A program made the translations under genes and the position numbers. A DNA stretch of 64,000 nucleotides from Endobacter medicaginis (GTDB lineage Bacteria > Pseudomonadota > Alphaproteobacteria > Acetobacterales > Acetobacteraceae): contig NZ_JACHXV010000003.1 of assembly GCF_014192375.1 (NCBI RefSeq), positions 310,001 through 374,000 of the forward strand. Reading direction: 5' to 3'. The notes beneath the pieces are model-generated. The model saw nothing but the letters and a program-made list of their open reading frames with translations. It did not search any database and was not told the DNA's origin. Below are positions 1 to 7,243 of this stretch, in pieces. The number at the start of each line of letters is the position of its first letter. Position 1 is the stretch's first letter.

Positions 1-364
1 GGGCGGCGCCGAGGATCAGCAGCCAGGTGAGATCGGCATTGCAGGCATCGAGCACGCCGGGCGTGTTGCTGACCACGATCCCGCGCCTGGCGGCGGCCGC
101 GAGATCGATATGGTCGGTGCCGACGCTGACAGTGGCGATGATGCGCAGCGTGTCGGGAAGCGCGTCGATCGCGGCGGCATCGAGGCGGTTCTGCACGCTG
201 ACCAGCAGCGCCTGCGCGCCGCGACGGCGGGCATCGGCGACGGCCTCCGCCGCCGGCATCGGCGCCGTTGGCGGCGCGTTGAGAGCGAATTGTGCCGCGA
301 GCCTGTCGATCATCTTCTCCGGCAGCACCGGGGTCGCTACGGTGATGGCCTGTCGTGCGGTCAT
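1..364 (-). CDS. D-2-hydroxyacid dehydrogenase, N-terminal part (runs off window)
   Basis: This is the first ~121 residues of a D-isomer-specific 2-hydroxyacid dehydrogenase, an NAD(P)H-dependent reductase of 2-keto acids such as glyoxylate or hydroxypyruvate. The ATG is at 364-362. The N-terminal substrate-binding domain is visible, including the family hallmark VSVGTDHIDLAAAARRGI followed by VVSNTPGVL at about residues 79-107, which is typical of the glyoxylate/hydroxypyruvate reductase branch. The nucleotide-binding domain and catalytic Arg-Glu-His lie outside the window, so the exact substrate cannot be assigned. It is transcribed divergently from aat with an 81-bp gap. Confidence 0.85.
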   Translation of the reverse strand, partial: MTARQAITVATPVLPEKMIDRLAAQFALNAPPTAPMPAAEAVADARRRGAQALLVSVQNRLDAAAIDALPDTLRIIATVSVGTDHIDLAAAARRGIVVSNTPGVLDACNADLTWLLILGAA

Positions 365-445
365 GTTGCTCTCCTCGGCCGGGAACCGTAGGTGGTCTTC
401 ACGCGGGCGGCGCGCGCCGTCAATCGGCGGAACGGGGAGCGGACG

Positions 446-1117
446 ATGGCGGAGCAACGCGGATCGCTCGACCCGGCGCTGCTGCTGACGGGCTACCGGC
501 GGGGGATCTTCCCGATGGCGGCCAGCCGTCATGACAGCGAGGTGTCGTGGTTCGCGCCGCCATTGCGCGGCATCCTGCCGCTCGACGGGTTCCATCTGCC
601 GCGCCGGCTGCGGCGCACCGTGCTGTCGGGGCGCTTCGAGATTGCCGCGGACGTCGATTTCGCCGCCGTGATCGCCGCCTGCGCCGGGGCGCGGCGGGAT
701 GCTGATGACACCTGGATCAACCCGGCGATCGAGACCGCGATGGTGTCGCTGCACCGGGCCGGCTGGGCGCACAGCGTCGAATGCCGTGTCGACGGCAGGC
801 TGGCGGGCGGGCTGTACGGGGTGGCGATGGGGCGCGCCTTCTTTGGCGAGAGCATGTTCAGCCATGTGACCGATGCCTCCAAGGTGGCGCTGGCCGCTCT
901 GGTTGCGCATCTGCGGCTGTGCGGCTTCACCCTGCTGGACACGCAGTTCCTCACCGCGCACCTCGCGCGGTTCGGCGCGGTCGAGATCGAACGCGCGGCC
1001 TATATGGCCCGGCTGGACCGCGCGGCGGCGGATGTCACGCATCGTTGCTTCGCCTCTCTGGACGCCGCCGCCATCCGGCGCGAGATTGCCGCGATGCGAG
1101 TCGCGCGGGATCCCTGA
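446..1117 (+). CDS. aat: Leucyl/phenylalanyl-tRNA--protein transferase
   Basis: This enzyme transfers Leu or Phe from aminoacyl-tRNA to proteins with N-terminal Arg or Lys, creating an N-degron for ClpS-ClpAP. The protein has 223 residues, close to the family norm. Visible family motifs are GYRRGIFPMA near the N-terminus, SWFAPPLRGILPLDGFHLPR, TWINPAIETAMVSLH, GGLYGVAMGRAFFGESMFS and LLDTQFLTAHLARFGA. The frame is open from 392, but the ATG at 446 is preferred because GGGGAG lies six bases upstream and the resulting N-terminus fits the family. The Gly-Gly-Asp segment often found before the YRRGIFP motif is reduced here. A gene for a secreted protein follows after 44 bp on the same strand. Confidence 0.95.
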   Translation: MAEQRGSLDPALLLTGYRRGIFPMAASRHDSEVSWFAPPLRGILPLDGFHLPRRLRRTVLSGRFEIAADVDFAAVIAACAGARRDADDTWINPAIETAMVSLHRAGWAHSVECRVDGRLAGGLYGVAMGRAFFGESMFSHVTDASKVALAALVAHLRLCGFTLLDTQFLTAHLARFGAVEIERAAYMARLDRAAADVTHRCFASLDAAAIRREIAAMRVARDP

Positions 1118-1161
1118 AGATCCCGGCCGGACGGACCGTTACAGGCTGGAGAGGATATCCG

Positions 1162-1854
1162 ATGCACGCTTCCACATCCTGCATGCGCCCGGGCGCGGCA
1201 GCCACCCTGGCCGGCATGATCGTGGCGCTGCTTTCCGCCTCGGCGTGCCGCCCCGCCATCGCGGCCGAGCAGCATCCGCCACTGATGCCGACCCAGGATG
1301 CCACGGTCACCTATACCGTCCAGCCCCAGGGGCAGCCGGCGCGGCTGGTGACGGTGCGGTTCGGCGGCGGCGGCAGCCTGATGCGGATCGACCCGGCCGC
1401 CGGCCCGCAGGCCGGGCAGGGCTATGCGGTGATCGACCGGGTGCGGCGCAGCGTGATCGCGGTGATGAATCCGCAGCACGCCTATCTCGAGCTCGGGGCG
1501 CGCGACGACATGCACAACCCGTTCCTGCTGGATGCGACGATGCAGTTCACCCATACCGGCACCTCGGCGGTGGCCGGCCAGCCCTGCACGACCTGGGCGA
1601 TCAGCTCGGGCGGCCAGTCCAGCAGCACCGCCTGCATCACCACCAGCGGCATCGTGCTCAGCGAGGAGGGCGTCGACAGCCATGGCCAGCACGGACGGCT
1701 GGAGGCGACCGCGGTGTCGTTCGCGCCCGTGCCGGCGTCCGACTTCGTGCCGCCCGCCGGCTATACGAGGGTGGCACATACTGCGCCGGATGCGCCGGCC
1801 GGTGCCACGCCGTCCGGACTGCCGCCGCTCAACACCGGGGCCACCGCCCACTGA
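1162..1854 (+). CDS. Secreted protein of unknown function (paralogue of the next gene)
   Basis: The 230-residue product starts with a hydrophobic signal-like segment (about residues 12-34, ending near AIAAEQ), so it is probably exported. The mature part begins with a beta-rich pattern (DATVTYTVQP) and contains a Cys pair around AGQPCTTWAISS and TACITTSGIVL, consistent with one disulphide in the periplasm. The C-terminus is Pro/Ala-rich. I do not recognise a named domain; the layout resembles DUF4412-type periplasmic proteins. The next gene encodes a protein with the same order of elements, so the two look like a tandem duplication. They precede a YedZ/MsrQ-type gene, which hints at an envelope redox role, but this is inference only. 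Confidence 0.7.
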   Translation: MHASTSCMRPGAAATLAGMIVALLSASACRPAIAAEQHPPLMPTQDATVTYTVQPQGQPARLVTVRFGGGGSLMRIDPAAGPQAGQGYAVIDRVRRSVIAVMNPQHAYLELGARDDMHNPFLLDATMQFTHTGTSAVAGQPCTTWAISSGGQSSSTACITTSGIVLSEEGVDSHGQHGRLEATAVSFAPVPASDFVPPAGYTRVAHTAPDAPAGATPSGLPPLNTGATAH

Positions 1855-1866
1855 GGCGGCGCGACA

Positions 1867-2442
1867 ATGCGCTCGGCCCGCGGCGTCGGCGCCGCGATCC
1901 TCGTCCTGTCCGGTCTGTCAGCGGGCGCACGGGGTGCGCCGATGGTGACACAGCCCTTCGTCACCCCGCAGCATGATGTCGATGTGGTCTATGCGATGCT
2001 GCCGGACGAAGCTGGCGGTGGTGCGGACGCGACGCAGCGCCTGCGCTGGTCGGTGGCCCTGCAGGCACAGCGGATCGACGTGCCGGGGGCGCCGACCTAT
2101 GTGGTCACGCGGCATCGCGAGCATCTGACGGCCGCGATCCGGCTCGACGGGCGCGGGGTGATCGAGCAGGCCGCTCCCGAGGCGGTGCCGGCGCCGGGGC
2201 AGGCGGCCAGCGGCGGCTACACGCGCCTCGCCGGCCCGGCGCAGGACATCGCCGGACGGTCGTGCAGCGAATGGCAGGTCAATGACGCCAGCGGGCAGTC
2301 GACGGTGCTGTGCCTGACCGATGACGGGGTGATGCTGCGGGTGCGGCAGGGCGGCCGGGTGCTGCTGCTGGCGCGCAGTGTCAGCGAGGCGACGCAGCCC
2401 GAGGCGCTGTTCGTTATTCCGAAGACGGCGGCCGCGCCATGA
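1867..2442 (+). CDS. Secreted protein of unknown function (paralogue of the previous gene)
   Basis: The 191-residue product has a signal-like N-terminus (about residues 7-23, ending SAGARGAP). It shares a scaffold with the preceding gene product: a VxY strand near the mature N-terminus, a middle region built like QRIDVPGAPTYVVTRHRE, and a Cys-containing segment AGRSCSEWQVND followed by TVLCLTDDGVMLRVRQGG, which matches AGQPCTTWAI...ACITTSGIVLSEEG in the neighbour. Function is unknown. Its stop codon overlaps the start of the next gene by four bases (ATGA at 2439), so it is very likely translationally coupled to the haem membrane protein. Confidence 0.7.
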   Translation: MRSARGVGAAILVLSGLSAGARGAPMVTQPFVTPQHDVDVVYAMLPDEAGGGADATQRLRWSVALQAQRIDVPGAPTYVVTRHREHLTAAIRLDGRGVIEQAAPEAVPAPGQAASGGYTRLAGPAQDIAGRSCSEWQVNDASGQSTVLCLTDDGVMLRVRQGGRVLLLARSVSEATQPEALFVIPKTAAAP

Positions 2443-3269
2443 GTGCCACCACCCGCACGGCCCTCGCCAATCGCCGGCTGAAACGTGCGGCGACGGTGCT
2501 GTGCCTGCTGCCGGCGGTCTGGATGGCGGTGCGCTGGATCTGGGGCGACCGGCTCGGCGTGCCGATCGGGCCGCGCGCGGTGCATCGTGAAATGCACCTG
2601 GCCGGGATGTGGACGCTGCGGCTGCTGCTGGTCACGCTGGCGATCACGCCGCTGCGCGCCATCACGGGCTGGAACCGGATCACCGTCACGCGGCGCATCT
2701 TCGGTGTCGCGACGGCCCTGTATGGCGGGCTGCATCTGGTGCTGTACGTGGTGGACCGCAATTTCGATCTGGCCCGGGTCGGCAGCGAACTGATCCACCG
2801 TCGCTATCTGACCGTGGGCGCGATCGCGCTGCTGGGGCTGGCGGTGCTCGGCATCACCTCCACCGATGGCTGGCTGCGACGGCTCGGGCGGCGTTGGGTG
2901 AGCCTGCACCGGGCGGTGTTCGTGATCGCCGTGCTCGCCTCGCTGCATTTCTTCATGCAAAAGAAGTTCGATGTCAGCGAGCCGGTCTTCTATGCCGGTC
3001 TGCTGGCCTGGCTGCTGATCTGGCGGCTGTGGCCGCGCCGCAAGGCGGGCGAGGTGCGCATCCTTGCGCTGACCGGGCTGGCCGGGGTGCTGGCGGCCGG
3101 GGCGATCGAATATCTGTGGTATGCGATCGCCACCCATGCCGATGCAGGGCGGATCGTGGCCACCGAGTTCAATCCGGCCCTGGCTCCGCGTCCGGGCGCG
3201 CAGGTGGCGCTCGCGGCACTTGCAGTGGTGGTGTTCGGCGCGTTGGTGAGGCTGCGGCGCTCACGCTGA
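2439..3269 (+). CDS. msrQ: YedZ/MsrQ-like haem-binding membrane protein
   Basis: The 276-residue protein belongs to the ferric reductase-like transmembrane domain family. In the known system, MsrQ is an inner-membrane b-haem protein that passes electrons from quinol or flavin to the periplasmic methionine sulfoxide reductase MsrP. About six membrane segments are visible, with His residues in the expected contexts: HREMHLAG, YGGLHLVLY, SLHRAVFVIAVLASLHFFM. The start overlaps the previous stop (ATGA). No msrP gene (molybdopterin enzyme) is adjacent in this window, whereas the two are usually neighbours, so the electron acceptor here is uncertain; it could be an MsrP encoded elsewhere or the two secreted proteins upstream. 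Confidence 0.85.
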   Translation: MSATTRTALANRRLKRAATVLCLLPAVWMAVRWIWGDRLGVPIGPRAVHREMHLAGMWTLRLLLVTLAITPLRAITGWNRITVTRRIFGVATALYGGLHLVLYVVDRNFDLARVGSELIHRRYLTVGAIALLGLAVLGITSTDGWLRRLGRRWVSLHRAVFVIAVLASLHFFMQKKFDVSEPVFYAGLLAWLLIWRLWPRRKAGEVRILALTGLAGVLAAGAIEYLWYAIATHADAGRIVATEFNPALAPRPGAQVALAALAVVVFGALVRLRRSR

Positions 3270-3332
3270 AGTGAGCAATCGTCGCGGTTCAGCCGCGCGT
3301 TTGCCTCGAAAATGCCCGAACCGGCGTCTTAT

Positions 3333-3347
3333 CTCTTATCGTAAGAG
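3333..3347. promoter_or_regulatory. Perfect inverted repeat, candidate operator
   Basis: The 15-bp sequence CTCTTATCGTAAGAG is a perfect inverted repeat (six-base arms around TCG). It is A+T-rich in an otherwise G+C-rich setting and lies 66 bp before the start of the Gly/Trp/His-rich secreted protein gene. It looks like a dimeric repressor or activator site rather than a terminator, because the arms are short and no T-run follows. The bound protein is unknown. Confidence 0.35.
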
Positions 3348-3413
3348 GCCGGTCCGGTCGCTCCGCCAGGAGACAGGACGGGACGGGCCTCCGGAGAGAA
3401 AGGCACAAGAGCC

Positions 3414-3767
3414 ATGATGAAGCGTTTCCTGATCGCCGTGCCGTTGCTGGCTGCCGGCATGGCATTCGCGCCGCAGGCGGCGCATGCGCAGTGGCGCGGT
3501 GGCTGGCATGGTGGCCCTGGCGGCTGGCATGGTGGCTACGGTGGCTGGCACGGCGGCTATGGCGGCTGGCACCATCGCGGCTGGGGTCCGGGCGCGGGTC
3601 TCGCGGTCGGTGCGCTGGCCGGGCTTGCGGTCGGCGGGGCGCTCGCCGCCGGCGCCTATGCGGCACCGCCCCCGCCGGTGGTCTATGCCGCGCCGCCCCC
3701 GCCGCCGGTGATCTATCAGGCGCCGCCGACGGTCGTTTACCAGGCGCCGGGCTACTACCCGTACTGA
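3414..3767 (+). CDS. Secreted Gly/Trp/His-repeat protein with Pro/Tyr-rich tail
   Basis: The 117-residue product has a clear signal peptide (about residues 1-25, ending AAHAQ). The mature protein has three parts. Residues ~26-60 are repeats of a GGWHGGY-like unit, rich in His and Trp. Residues ~62-82 form a small glycine-zipper hydrophobic segment (GLAVGALAGLAVGGALAAG). The last ~35 residues repeat PPPVVY/PPPVIYQAP units and end GYYPY. The repeats suggest a surface or periplasmic protein that could bind metal or haem through His, but no function is established. Two ATG codons (3414 and 3417) are possible starts. The gene stands alone, with a palindromic candidate operator upstream, and converges on the peroxiredoxin gene with an 10-bp gap. 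Confidence 0.75.
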   Translation: MMKRFLIAVPLLAAGMAFAPQAAHAQWRGGWHGGPGGWHGGYGGWHGGYGGWHHRGWGPGAGLAVGALAGLAVGGALAAGAYAAPPPPVVYAAPPPPPVIYQAPPTVVYQAPGYYPY

Positions 3768-3777
3768 GCGCGACCGG

Positions 3778-4266
3778 TCAGGCCAGCGCGGCGGCGGCTT
3801 CGAGCACCGCCGCGACATGACCCTCGACCTTCACCTTGCGCCACAGGCGCGCGATGCGGCCATCGGCGCCGACCAGCACCGTCGTGCGCTCGATGCCCAT
3901 CGAGCTGCGGCCATACATGGTTTTCTCCACCCACGCGCCATAGGCGGCGATCGTCGCCGTGCTCTCGTCGGAGGCGAGCGGGAAGGTGAGGCCGTATTTG
4001 CCGGCGAATTTCGCCAGCGCGGACGGCTTGTCCCTCGAGATGCCGATCACCTCCAGGCTGGCGCCGATGCCGCGTCCGATCTCCCCCAGCGCGGACTGGA
4101 AGTCGCAGGCCTCGCGCGTGCAGCCGGGCGTGTCGGCCTTGGGGTAGAAGAACAGGACATGCGGCCGGCCGAGCAGGCGGGCGCTGTCGACCTCGCCTTC
4201 GGGCACGTTGACGGCAGGCAGGCGGAAGGCCGGCGCGATGTCTCCGGTCTGCAGGCTCTCGGTCAT
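3778..4266 (-). CDS. bcp: Peroxiredoxin, Bcp/PrxQ type
   Basis: This is a 162-residue thiol peroxidase of the AhpC/TSA superfamily, reducing H2O2 and organic or lipid hydroperoxides in the cytoplasm with thioredoxin as reductant. The active site FYPKADTPGCTREACDFQ is at about residues 40-57, with the peroxidatic Cys in PGCT and a second Cys five residues later, the arrangement of atypical 2-Cys BCP enzymes. The C-terminal GIERTTVLVGADGRIARLWRKVKVEGH fits the family. Its ATG overlaps the stop of glnE by four bases, so it is the distal gene of a glnE-bcp transcription unit and is probably translationally coupled. Confidence 0.95.
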   Translation of the reverse strand: MTESLQTGDIAPAFRLPAVNVPEGEVDSARLLGRPHVLFFYPKADTPGCTREACDFQSALGEIGRGIGASLEVIGISRDKPSALAKFAGKYGLTFPLASDESTATIAAYGAWVEKTMYGRSSMGIERTTVLVGADGRIARLWRKVKVEGHVAAVLEAAAALA

Positions 4267-7223
4267 GGTCCGTGTTTCCTTTTCTGAGGTCCGGTTGGTG
4301 CCGGCGTGCGTCTGGGCCGGCCGATGGTGGCAATGAAATCGGTCCTGACCGTGGCTGCCAGATGATCGAGCGTGGCCTCGAAGGCGGCCATGGTCGCGAT
4401 CGTGCGGCCGGGTGGCAGCGCAAAGGCCGGCAGGTCCGGCACCGCGCAGCGCAGCAGGGCGGCCGCGGTCGGCGGCGACAGCGCGGCAAAGTTCGCCGGT
4501 GGCCTGGGGCCGATCAGGATGCGCAGCGCCCCCTGGGTGGCGCGCCAGGCATGATCGGCCTGTGACAGGCGCCGCGCGATGGCAGGGTCCAGCCGGCCGG
4601 CGCGGGCGAGGCGGGAGAAGGCAGCGCGGGTGCCCTGGGCGCGGTCGGCGGCCGGCAGGCCGAGCTGGAGCGCCTGGGCGATGAACTCCACCTCCATCAG
4701 CCCGCCGCGGCGCAGCCTGATGTCGGTGGGCGGCCCCTCGCCCAGCCGGGCGCGCATCGACGCCGCCTCGCGTCGGATGATCGGCCACGAAGGCACATGC
4801 TGGTGCAGGGCGGCGTCGATCGCGGCGGTGACGCGGGCGCGCAGCGGCGCCGGCCCGGTGACGACGCGCGCACGGGTCAGTGCCATGCGCTCCCATACCC
4901 AGGCACTCTCGGCATGATAGCGGATGAAGGCGTCGAGCGAGACCGCGACCGGGCCCTGGCTGCCGGAGGGGCGCAGGCGCATGTCCACCGCATAGAGCGG
5001 CCCGTCGCGCCCGGGTGCGGTCAGCGCGCCGATCAGCCCGTGCACCAGGCGTGAGTAATAGCCCGCCGCACCCGGGCCTGCCTCGCCCGGATCATAGACC
5101 AGCATCAGATCGAGATCCGAGCCGGCCATCATCTCGCGCGAGCCGGCCTTGCCGAGGGCCACGATGACCACGCCCGCGCCCGGCGGCGGGCCGTGGCGGG
5201 CGGCATGATCGGCGACGATGCGGACCAGCAGGCGTTGCAGGGTGGTGTCGGCGAGCGCGGTGGCGGCGCGGGCGACCTGATCGATGTCGAGCGTGGTTTC
5301 CAGCAGCGCGGTGGCGAGGCGGAACTCCTCGCCGCGCACCAGGCGTTGGGCAATCTCGATAGCGAGCGCGGTATCGGCGGCGGCATCCATGCGACGGCGC
5401 AGCAGGGCGCAGATCTCGCGCGTGTGCTGGCCGGCGCGCAGAGTCTCGCCACCTTCCGACGGCAGCAGCAGGCCTTCGAGTGCCGAGGGGGTGGCGGCGA
5501 GGTGCTCGGCGAGCCAGGGGGCGGAGCCGAGGATGCCGCCGATGCGGTCGATCAAGGCCGGGTTGTGCCGCAGCAGCGACAGCAGCGGGATGCCGGCGGG
5601 CAGGCCGAAGATCAGCCGGTCGAAGCGTTGCAGGGCACGGTCGGGATCGGGTTGCGCGGCGAGAGTCGCGACCAGTCGCGGCAGCAGGGCGGCGAGCAGC
5701 GCCTGCGCCTGCGGTGCACGCAGGGCACGCGGGCGCGCACCCCGCCACAGCCGCAGGATCTCCGCCGCGTGGGCGGGATCGGCGAAGCCGCGCGCGGCGA
5801 GGTCCTCGACCAGCTCGGGATCGTCGAGCTCGGGAAGCGTGTCGAGGCCGTCGTCGCCGTCGGGCTGTTCGTCGGGAGCGGCGAGCAGGCCCTCGAACGC
5901 GATCCGCGTGCGCCGCAGTTCCGGCAGCAGGGCGGCGGCCAGGGCCGCGCGATCGGGCAACGCCATGAAGCGTGCGAAGGCGTCGAGCCCCGCCTCGCTG
6001 GCCGGCAGGGCGTGGGTCTGGCGGTCCTGCTGCATCTGGAGGCGGTGCTCGGCGGTGCGCAGGAGCCGGTAGCATCGGGCGAGGTCCCGGGTTTCGGCGG
6101 CCCCCAGATGGCCGGCGCGGCGCAGCGCGGCGAGCGCCGCGAGCGTCGCGGGGGTGCGGAGCTGCGGCGCACGGCCGCCCCAGACGAGCTGCAGCGTCTG
6201 GGCGAGGAACTCGATCTCGCGGATGCCGCCCGGGGCGAGCTTGAGGTCGCGCCCCGACAGCACGCGCAGCGCGGTGGCGGCGGAGGTGTCGGTGGCGGTG
6301 CTGCGCAGCAGGGTGGCGTCGTCGCGGTGGCGGGCGTCGATGCGGCGCTTCATGGTGCGCATCGCGTCGATGGCGGCGAAATCGAGATGCCGGCGCCACA
6401 CGAAGGGGCGGATCTGGGCGAGGAAGCGCGCGCCGGCCGCGAGGTCGCCGGCAACGGGCCGCGCCTTGATCATCGCCGCGCGCTCCCAGTCGCGGCCGAG
6501 GCTCTCGTAATAGGCGATCGCCGCCGGCAGGCGCATGGCCGGCGGGGTCGCCGAGGGGTCTGGACGCAGCCGCAGATCGACGCGAAACACGTAACCATCG
6601 GCATCGCGTGCCGACATCAGCGCGACCAGATCGGCAGCGATCCGGTTGAAGCTGCGTTGAAGGGTGTCGCCGGCGCCGTGCCGGTCGGGGTCGTAGAGCA
6701 GGATGAGGTCGATATCGCTCGAATAATTCAGCTCATGCGCGCCGAGCTTGCCCATGCCCAGCACGATGAAGCCGCTGTCGGGGCAGGGGTCGGTGGCATC
6801 GATGCCGGGCAGCTCGCCGCTGGCGCGGGCCGCGGCCAGCGCCTGGGCGAGGGCACGGTCGAGGGCCGTCTCGGCCAGGCGCGAGAGCACGCGGCAGACC
6901 GTCTCCAGCGGCCAGACTCCGCCAAGATCGGCGAGTGCGGTGGCCAGCGCCACATGCCGCTTGGCGCCGCGCAGCGCGGCGGCCAGCACCGCGCGCGGGG
7001 TGGCGGGCGGCAGGGCGCGCAGGCGGCGCAGGGCACGTTCGACCACCCGGCGCGGACCATGGGCGAGGATGTCGTCGAAGATCTCCGGCTCGCGCCGGGC
7101 GAGAGCGGTCAGATAGGGGCTGTGGGTCTCGATCAGGGCGCGCGCCCGCACGACCGGATCGGAGCCGAAGCCGGGCCAGCTCCACTGTGGATCGCGACCG
7201 GTCGGGGGGCGGGGACGCTGCAT
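4263..7223 (-). CDS. glnE: Bifunctional glutamine synthetase adenylyltransferase/deadenylase
   Basis: GlnE adds AMP to, or removes it from, a tyrosine of glutamine synthetase, under the control of PII proteins, and so adjusts nitrogen assimilation. The 986-residue product is close to the ~950-residue norm. Both nucleotidyltransferase domains are present, each with the G-K-x-G-x-x-E-x(4)-S-D-x-D signature: GMGKLGAHELNYSSDIDL in the N-terminal (deadenylylating) half and ALGKAGSREMMAGSDLDL in the C-terminal (adenylylating) half. Both metal-binding SDxD motifs are intact. It starts at the ATG at 7223 and is divergent from the YhdP-like gene, whose GTG lies only 20 bp away, so the promoters must lie inside or overlap coding sequence. 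Confidence 0.97.
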   Translation of the reverse strand: MQRPRPPTGRDPQWSWPGFGSDPVVRARALIETHSPYLTALARREPEIFDDILAHGPRRVVERALRRLRALPPATPRAVLAAALRGAKRHVALATALADLGGVWPLETVCRVLSRLAETALDRALAQALAAARASGELPGIDATDPCPDSGFIVLGMGKLGAHELNYSSDIDLILLYDPDRHGAGDTLQRSFNRIAADLVALMSARDADGYVFRVDLRLRPDPSATPPAMRLPAAIAYYESLGRDWERAAMIKARPVAGDLAAGARFLAQIRPFVWRRHLDFAAIDAMRTMKRRIDARHRDDATLLRSTATDTSAATALRVLSGRDLKLAPGGIREIEFLAQTLQLVWGGRAPQLRTPATLAALAALRRAGHLGAAETRDLARCYRLLRTAEHRLQMQQDRQTHALPASEAGLDAFARFMALPDRAALAAALLPELRRTRIAFEGLLAAPDEQPDGDDGLDTLPELDDPELVEDLAARGFADPAHAAEILRLWRGARPRALRAPQAQALLAALLPRLVATLAAQPDPDRALQRFDRLIFGLPAGIPLLSLLRHNPALIDRIGGILGSAPWLAEHLAATPSALEGLLLPSEGGETLRAGQHTREICALLRRRMDAAADTALAIEIAQRLVRGEEFRLATALLETTLDIDQVARAATALADTTLQRLLVRIVADHAARHGPPPGAGVVIVALGKAGSREMMAGSDLDLMLVYDPGEAGPGAAGYYSRLVHGLIGALTAPGRDGPLYAVDMRLRPSGSQGPVAVSLDAFIRYHAESAWVWERMALTRARVVTGPAPLRARVTAAIDAALHQHVPSWPIIRREAASMRARLGEGPPTDIRLRRGGLMEVEFIAQALQLGLPAADRAQGTRAAFSRLARAGRLDPAIARRLSQADHAWRATQGALRILIGPRPPANFAALSPPTAAALLRCAVPDLPAFALPPGRTIATMAAFEATLDHLAATVRTDFIATIGRPRRTPAPTGPQKRKHGP

Positions 7224-7243
7224 GCCGTGACAGGCTCGTCACG

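Noticed and set aside
3484..3711. CRISPR-like short repeats
   Set aside because: The repeats are codon-level repeats of the GGWHGGY protein motif, of irregular length and without spacers.
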